This document shows positions 46,101-50,499 of a stretch of DNA of 50,499 nt, piece by piece (position 1 is the first letter of the stretch; each line of letters begins with the position of its first letter). The notes below the pieces were generated by a model, which saw nothing but the letters and a program-made list of their open reading frames with translations, did not search any database and had not been told where the DNA came from. The position numbers and the translations under genes were made by a program. The stretch is from Flavobacteriales bacterium. Its GTDB lineage: Bacteria; Bacteroidota; Bacteroidia; Flavobacteriales_E; Vicingaceae. The stretch lies in NCBI GenBank assembly GCA_905339165.1, contig CAJPFH010000016.1, positions 1 through 50,499 of the forward strand, written 5' to 3'.

Positions 46101-47411
46101 ATGTTAGTAATGAAATTTGGCGGCACTTCTGTTGGTTCTTCGGAACGAATAAAAGCCCTTGTAAAACTTGTTGTAAGCGAACAAAATAAAATAATAGTCC
46201 TTTCGGCTATGGCCGGAACTACCAATTCGCTGGTAGAAATTTGTAATTCCTTATATAATAAGGAAACAGAGAAAGCAAACCAACAGATTAACTCCTTAGA
46301 GGAAAAGTATTTTCAGGAAGTACAAAAACTATATACTACCAACGAATACAGAGGAAAAGGAAAAGAATTAATAAAATCACATTTCGATTATCTGAGGTCG
46401 TTTACACAAGATATGTTTACCTTATTCGAGGAGCGTGCAGTATTAGCGCAAGGCGAACTTATCTCAACCGCCATGTTCCATTTTTATTTGAAAGAAATAA
46501 ATGTAGATTCTGTTTTGTTACCGGCATTACATTTTATGCGAATAGATGAAAACGATGAGCCCGACTATATTTCCATAAAAGAAAACCTAAACAAGGAACT
46601 GGAAAAATATCCCAATCAAAAACTTTTTATTACTCAGGGTTACATCTGCAGAAATGCTTTTGGAGAAGTTGATAATTTAAAAAGAGGAGGTAGCGATTAT
46701 ACAGCATCAATCATTGGCGGAGTTTTGAAAGCCGAAGAAATTCAAATTTGGACCGATATAGACGGAATGCACAATAACGACCCACGCATCGTAGAAGGCA
46801 CCAAACCCATCGCAAAACTATCGTTCGATGAAGCAGCCGAATTAGCTTATTTTGGAGCCAAAATACTGCACCCGCAAAGCGTTTTTCCAGCACAACAAAA
46901 CCATGTTCCCGTTCGCTTAAAAAACACCATGCAGCCAGAAGCAGAAGGCACTATTATTTCCGATTATTCCGATGGAACCGGAATTAAAGCAATTGCTGCA
47001 AAAGACGATATTACGGCAATTAAAATAAAATCGGGAAGAATGTTGTTGGCCTACGGTTTTTTAAGAAAAGTGTTCGAAGTGTTTGAAATTTATAAAACAT
47101 CTATCGACATGATTACTACTTCAGAAGTAGCGGTATCTCTTACCATAGATAACAATAAAAATATAGCAGAAATAACACAAGAGTTAGAAAAATTTGGACA
47201 GGTAGAAATTGATGAAAGCCTTACCATTATCTGTATTGTAGGCGATTTAGTGGCCGAGAGCAAGGGTTTAGCGCTTACCATTTTTGATGCACTTAAAAAT
47301 ATTCCTGTTCGCATGATTTCGTACGGAGGAAGTACGCATAACATTTCGGTTTTAATAAAAACAGAAAACAAAAAGGAGGCTTTAAATGCGTTACATAAAA
47401 AACTATTCTAA
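46101..47411 (+). CDS. lysC: Aspartate kinase
   Basis: A 436-residue monofunctional aspartokinase, the first step of the lysine, threonine and methionine pathways. The kinase domain begins with VMKFGGTSVGSSERI. FITQGYICRNAFGEVDNLKRGGSDYTASIIG holds the ATP and substrate residues, and IWTDIDGMHNNDPRIV is conserved. Two ACT-type regulatory domains follow from about residue 290, with ISYGGSTHNISVLI in the last. Because it is followed by lysA after 2 bp, it is probably controlled by lysine at the protein level; the window has no RNA control for it. Confidence 0.94.
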   Translation: MLVMKFGGTSVGSSERIKALVKLVVSEQNKIIVLSAMAGTTNSLVEICNSLYNKETEKANQQINSLEEKYFQEVQKLYTTNEYRGKGKELIKSHFDYLRSFTQDMFTLFEERAVLAQGELISTAMFHFYLKEINVDSVLLPALHFMRIDENDEPDYISIKENLNKELEKYPNQKLFITQGYICRNAFGEVDNLKRGGSDYTASIIGGVLKAEEIQIWTDIDGMHNNDPRIVEGTKPIAKLSFDEAAELAYFGAKILHPQSVFPAQQNHVPVRLKNTMQPEAEGTIISDYSDGTGIKAIAAKDDITAIKIKSGRMLLAYGFLRKVFEVFEIYKTSIDMITTSEVAVSLTIDNNKNIAEITQELEKFGQVEIDESLTIICIVGDLVAESKGLALTIFDALKNIPVRMISYGGSTHNISVLIKTENKKEALNALHKKLF

Positions 47412-47413
47412 CT

Positions 47414-48556
47414 ATGTTTAACGGAGAAACCATAAACCTTTTCAGAAAGCAAAAAACACCTTTTTACTTTTACGATATCAATTTGCTTACACGCACGCTG
47501 CAAGAAGCCAAGCGAGAAGCTGATAAATATCAATTCCATATTCATTATGCATTAAAAGCAAATGCCAATCCCCACATCTTAAAGTTAATAAGTGGCATGG
47601 GTTACGGAGCCGATTGTGTGAGCGGAAACGAAATTAAAAGAGCAGTAGAATGTGGTTTCCCTGCCTCTCATATTGTATTTGCAGGAGTAGGAAAAAGCGA
47701 TGAAGAAATAAACATTGCTCTTTCTAATAATATTTTCTGTTTTAACTGCGAGTCGGTTGCCGAAATGGTTGTATTAAACGAATTAGCCGAAGCATCGGAA
47801 AAAAAAGCACGCATAGCCATTCGTATCAACCCTAATGTAAATGCCCATACACACCATTATATAACCACCGGCTTAGAAGAAAATAAGTTTGGTATAAGCA
47901 TGTGGGAATTAGAAGACGTACTAAACGTAATGAAATCATTAGCTCATATTGAATTAATCGGATTGCATTTTCATATTGGTTCACAAATTACCGACCTCGA
48001 TGTGTTCAAAGGTTTGTGCATTCGTATCAACGAAATTCAGCAATGGTTTTTCAGACATCAACTCATTGTTGACCACATTAATGTTGGTGGAGGTTTAGGT
48101 ATAGATTATTACAAACCTGATGAAAACCCTATTCCCGATTTTGAAAAATATTTTTCCATTTTCAACGAATTGCTGGAAATACGACCCAAACAAAAAGTGC
48201 ATTTTGAGTTGGGTAGAGCCTTGGTAGCCCAGTGTGGCAGCTTAATTACTAAAGTGCTATATGTTAAAAAAGGAGTACAAACCAATTTTGCCATTGTAGA
48301 TGCCGGAATGACGGAGCTACTTCGTCCTGCACTCTATCACGCATATCATAAAATAGAAAATCTTTCTGCTACGGGAAATAATCAAAAGTACGATGTGGTG
48401 GGACCTATTTGCGAATCGAGCGATTGTTTTGGAAAAGCCGTAGAGTTACCCGAAACAGTACGTGGCGATATTCTTGCCCTGCGTTCGGCAGGTGCCTATG
48501 GCGAAGTAATGGCATCGGCTTATAATTTGAGAGATATTGTAGGGGCTGTATATTAA
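47414..48556 (+). CDS. lysA: Diaminopimelate decarboxylase
   Basis: A 380-residue fold-type III PLP enzyme that makes lysine from meso-diaminopimelate. The PLP lysine is Lys48 in HYALKANANP. GLHFHIGSQI and NVGGGLGIDYY bind the cofactor phosphate, and PICESSDCFGK contributes the active-site cysteine and substrate contacts. The alanine-racemase-type beta domain completes the protein (MASAYNLRD near the end). It lies 2 bp after lysC in an operon that supplies lysine from aspartate. Confidence 0.95.
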   Translation: MFNGETINLFRKQKTPFYFYDINLLTRTLQEAKREADKYQFHIHYALKANANPHILKLISGMGYGADCVSGNEIKRAVECGFPASHIVFAGVGKSDEEINIALSNNIFCFNCESVAEMVVLNELAEASEKKARIAIRINPNVNAHTHHYITTGLEENKFGISMWELEDVLNVMKSLAHIELIGLHFHIGSQITDLDVFKGLCIRINEIQQWFFRHQLIVDHINVGGGLGIDYYKPDENPIPDFEKYFSIFNELLEIRPKQKVHFELGRALVAQCGSLITKVLYVKKGVQTNFAIVDAGMTELLRPALYHAYHKIENLSATGNNQKYDVVGPICESSDCFGKAVELPETVRGDILALRSAGAYGEVMASAYNLRDIVGAVY

Positions 48557-48619
48557 AGGGTGTAAAATCATTATTCAAACACTCTCGTGAAATTTTTCGT
48601 AAGAATTTGATTTAATTCT

Positions 48620-48627
48620 TACATTTG
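48620..48627 (+). promoter_or_regulatory. -7 promoter element of the small secreted protein gene
   Basis: TACATTTG is a perfect TAnnTTTG, about 28 nt before the ATG at 48655. No clean TTG lies at the usual -33 distance. Confidence 0.55.
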
Positions 48628-48654
48628 GTCGAATAATATTAAAACCTAAAACGT

Positions 48655-49065
48655 ATGAAATTAAAAATTATGTCCATTCTATTGGTGGGTTTTGTATCAA
48701 TAAGCCACTTAGCTATTGGTCAAAACAACACAACAAAACAATTTGTGCCGAACAGCACAGCATCAGATTTTTCTGTTTCAAAAATTACCGAAAAAGAACA
48801 AATTACGGCATCCTTTATGAAAGGTAAAATTAATGGAAAAGATGCACTAAGTGTGGTGTTAGAAAACAATCAAAAACAATCTAAAAATGTAGTTTGTAAA
48901 GTGAAGGAGAATAGTGGAAGAGTAGTATCAACAGGAGAAATTCTCATAAATTCCGGAGAAAAAATAGCTGCTTTCCATTCAGATAAGTTAAACGGAAATT
49001 TAGTATTCATTATTCCTGAAGGAAAAAAAATAACCGATTATCAAGTTGAACTAATTTTAAAATAA
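48655..49065 (+). CDS. Small exported protein of unknown function
   Basis: A 136-residue protein with a signal peptide (MSILLVGFVSISHLAIGQ, cleavage near residue 23). The mature part looks like a single beta-sandwich: short strands such as VVCKVKENSGRVVSTGEILI and NLVFIIPEGKKITDYQVELIL resemble the fold of a sorting domain but lack the YPNP opening. I recognise no family. The next gene, a large glycine-rich T9SS protein, begins 6 bp after it, so the two are probably co-transcribed and may work together at the surface. Confidence 0.65.
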   Translation: MKLKIMSILLVGFVSISHLAIGQNNTTKQFVPNSTASDFSVSKITEKEQITASFMKGKINGKDALSVVLENNQKQSKNVVCKVKENSGRVVSTGEILINSGEKIAAFHSDKLNGNLVFIIPEGKKITDYQVELILK

Positions 49066-49071
49066 ATAACC

Positions 49072-50499
49072 ATGAAAAAGATATTTACATCTATATTGAG
49101 TTTAGCATATGTATTTGCGAATGCTCAAACAACACAAACCTTCAATTATACGGGTTCCATTCAAACTTTTACCGTTCCTTCTTGTGTTAATTCCATAACA
49201 ATTCAGGCAAAAGGTGCACAGGGTGGATATACAGATTATAGCGGAGGTAAAACGGGAGGATTAGGTGCCGACATTAAGGGTACATTCACAGTAGTACCAG
49301 GTCAAACATTAAATGTTATGGTTGGGGGTATGGGCATTAAATTAACTCCCGGAAGTGGAGGAATGTACCTCAGTGCAGGTGGCGGAGGAGGTTCATTTGT
49401 GTGGGATCCAAATAATCAAACAAATCCAATGATTGCAGCCGGTGGCGGTGGAGGTGCAAACTCGTGCAGTTATACCGATGGAGATCCCGGATTAGCAACT
49501 CTTGGAGGAAGCGGATTGGGTGGAGCATCATTGTGCGGAGGAGGTTGCGATAATGGCAATGGTGTTGGAGGTGGAGGTGCAGGTTGGAACGGAGACGGTG
49601 CATCGTGTGGAGGATGTGCAGTAGCAAAATCGCCAATTAACGGAGGCGTAGGAGGAGTTCCTTGTATGCCTTTAGGTGGTTCGTATCTTGGAGGAGCAGG
49701 AGGCTACGGAGGCGGAGGACAAGGTGACGGCAATTGCGGTGGTGGCGGTGGCGGTGGTGGTTACACCGGAGGTGACGGAGGTGGAAATACCATTATTTGC
49801 CCTGCTTCTCCTTCAAAAGGAGGAACCTCATATAATGCCGGAACGAACCAAACAAATACAGGTGGCGTTAATTCAGGAAACGGAGTAGTAATCATAACGT
49901 ATAACGCCTCTGTAGTTGCCGGTACTGCCACGGCTGTTAATGATACGTTGTGTTACGGAGATTCAACCATGATAGATTTGAGTGGTTCCAACGGAACCAT
50001 ACAGTGGGAAATATCTACAAACGGAGGTGGAACATGGAATGCTATTCCAGGAGCCACCAACACTACTTACAACACTTCAGCATTAAATGTAAATACATGT
50101 TTTAGAGCAGAAGTAACATGTGGTTCTTCGGTTTATTCAAACATGGTTTGTGTTGTAGTGAATCCACTTCCTACGGTTACCTTTACTATGCAAGATACCG
50201 TTTGTTTAAATAACGGAACGGTTACCCTATCAAGCGGAACACCAAACGGAGGAACGTACAGCGGAAATGGAGTAACAGGAAATATATTCGATCCGCAAGT
50301 AGCAGGTTTAGGTACACACACAATCACCTATTCTTATACCGATGGTAATGGTTGCAGCAATCAAGCTACATTTAATGTAGTAGTAGATTTATGTGCAGGA
50401 ATAAATGAAATGAATCCATTAAAAAATATCAGCATATATCCGAATCCTTCGCGAGGCAATGTGGTTATTAATTTACCAAATGGAATAGAAAAATTAAAA
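49072..50499 (+). CDS. Glycine-rich T9SS-secreted protein (3' partial)
   Basis: The frame is open from ATG 49072 to the window edge (476 codons, no stop). A signal peptide (MKKIFTSILSLAYVFANAQ) is followed by a beta-rich start, FNYTGSIQTFTVPSCVNSIT. Residues about 45-275 form a glycine-rich region with long Gly runs and about ten cysteines, of the kind seen in Bacteroidota surface glycine-rich domains. Ig/PKD-like repeats come next (TVCLNNGTVTLSSGTPNGGTYSG, with YSYTDGNGCSNQATF at their end), then the start of a type A T9SS sorting domain, ISIYPNPSRGNVVINLP, cut at the edge. It is probably a cell-surface or secreted adhesin-like protein. Confidence 0.85.
   Translation, partial: MKKIFTSILSLAYVFANAQTTQTFNYTGSIQTFTVPSCVNSITIQAKGAQGGYTDYSGGKTGGLGADIKGTFTVVPGQTLNVMVGGMGIKLTPGSGGMYLSAGGGGGSFVWDPNNQTNPMIAAGGGGGANSCSYTDGDPGLATLGGSGLGGASLCGGGCDNGNGVGGGGAGWNGDGASCGGCAVAKSPINGGVGGVPCMPLGGSYLGGAGGYGGGGQGDGNCGGGGGGGGYTGGDGGGNTIICPASPSKGGTSYNAGTNQTNTGGVNSGNGVVIITYNASVVAGTATAVNDTLCYGDSTMIDLSGSNGTIQWEISTNGGGTWNAIPGATNTTYNTSALNVNTCFRAEVTCGSSVYSNMVCVVVNPLPTVTFTMQDTVCLNNGTVTLSSGTPNGGTYSGNGVTGNIFDPQVAGLGTHTITYSYTDGNGCSNQATFNVVVDLCAGINEMNPLKNISIYPNPSRGNVVINLPNGIEKLK

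Noticed and set aside
49370-49888. Frames in the glycine-rich region on both strands
   Set aside because: They are shadows of the GGN codon repeats. The frame from 49072 continues without a stop and has a signal peptide and sorting domain.

Overview
The window is AT-rich chromosomal DNA from a member of the Bacteroidota. Supporting signs are the gldF/gldG gliding genes, C-terminal type IX secretion (T9SS) sorting domains at both edges, a short primary sigma factor without region 1.1, the conserved ftsX-DUF3098-uppP-truB-queA cluster, and promoters of the TTG-(18..22)-TAnnTTTG type typical of this phylum. It looks like a core, mostly housekeeping region. I see no insertion sequence, prophage, integrase, CRISPR array or rRNA operon.

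Layout. 1-332 is the end of a secreted T9SS protein. 381-3010 holds a threonine/serine dehydratase, a lipoprotein esterase and an unknown lipoprotein. 3100-7177 is the methionine branch: promoter, SAM-I riboswitch, a 44-codon leader ORF ending in a cysteine/methionine run, then metY-metX-hom. 7222-11733 (minus) carries ispD, queA, truB, uppP, a DUF3098 gene and ftsX. 11842-19446 has leuS, a Cys/Lys-rich small exported protein, psd, rpoD, rpe, a beta-barrel protein and tsaD. 19479-28071 has tamB, dnaE and trxA. 28107-31800 has a DUF58 protein, tRNA-Asp, a thioredoxin-fold protein, a MaoC-like protein and a POT peptide transporter. 31841-38514 has a DPP4-like peptidase, a GlcD-like oxidase, a CX4CH cytochrome-like lipoprotein, a small kinase, an M42-like aminopeptidase and dnaN. 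38575-42098 has a DUF4340 gene, gldG and gldF. 42292-46045 has two consecutive SpoIIE-type phosphatases with different sensor halves (TPR and PAS). 46101-48556 is lysC-lysA. 48655 to the right edge holds a small secreted protein and a glycine-rich T9SS protein cut by the window end.

How the genes connect. Aspartate-family synthesis is split: lysC-lysA in one unit and hom-metX-metY in another, the latter under a SAM riboswitch. A DPP4-like peptidase next to a POT transporter suggests use of external peptides. TamB, UppP, FtsX, Psd and the barrel protein serve the envelope, and GldF/GldG with the two sorting-domain proteins point to gliding and type IX secretion.

The most unusual element is the methionine leader. 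The aptamer ends about 10 nt before the start of a small ORF with nine Cys and three Met codons in its last 14 positions. Those codons overlap one arm of a possible long-range hairpin whose other arm precedes a T7 run before metY, so SAM sensing and translation-based cysteine/methionine sensing may be stacked. Other signals are a perfect 17-bp hairpin inside a phosphatase gene, a 24-bp perfect palindrome inside metX, and three terminator hairpins placed directly before the start codon of the next same-strand gene.
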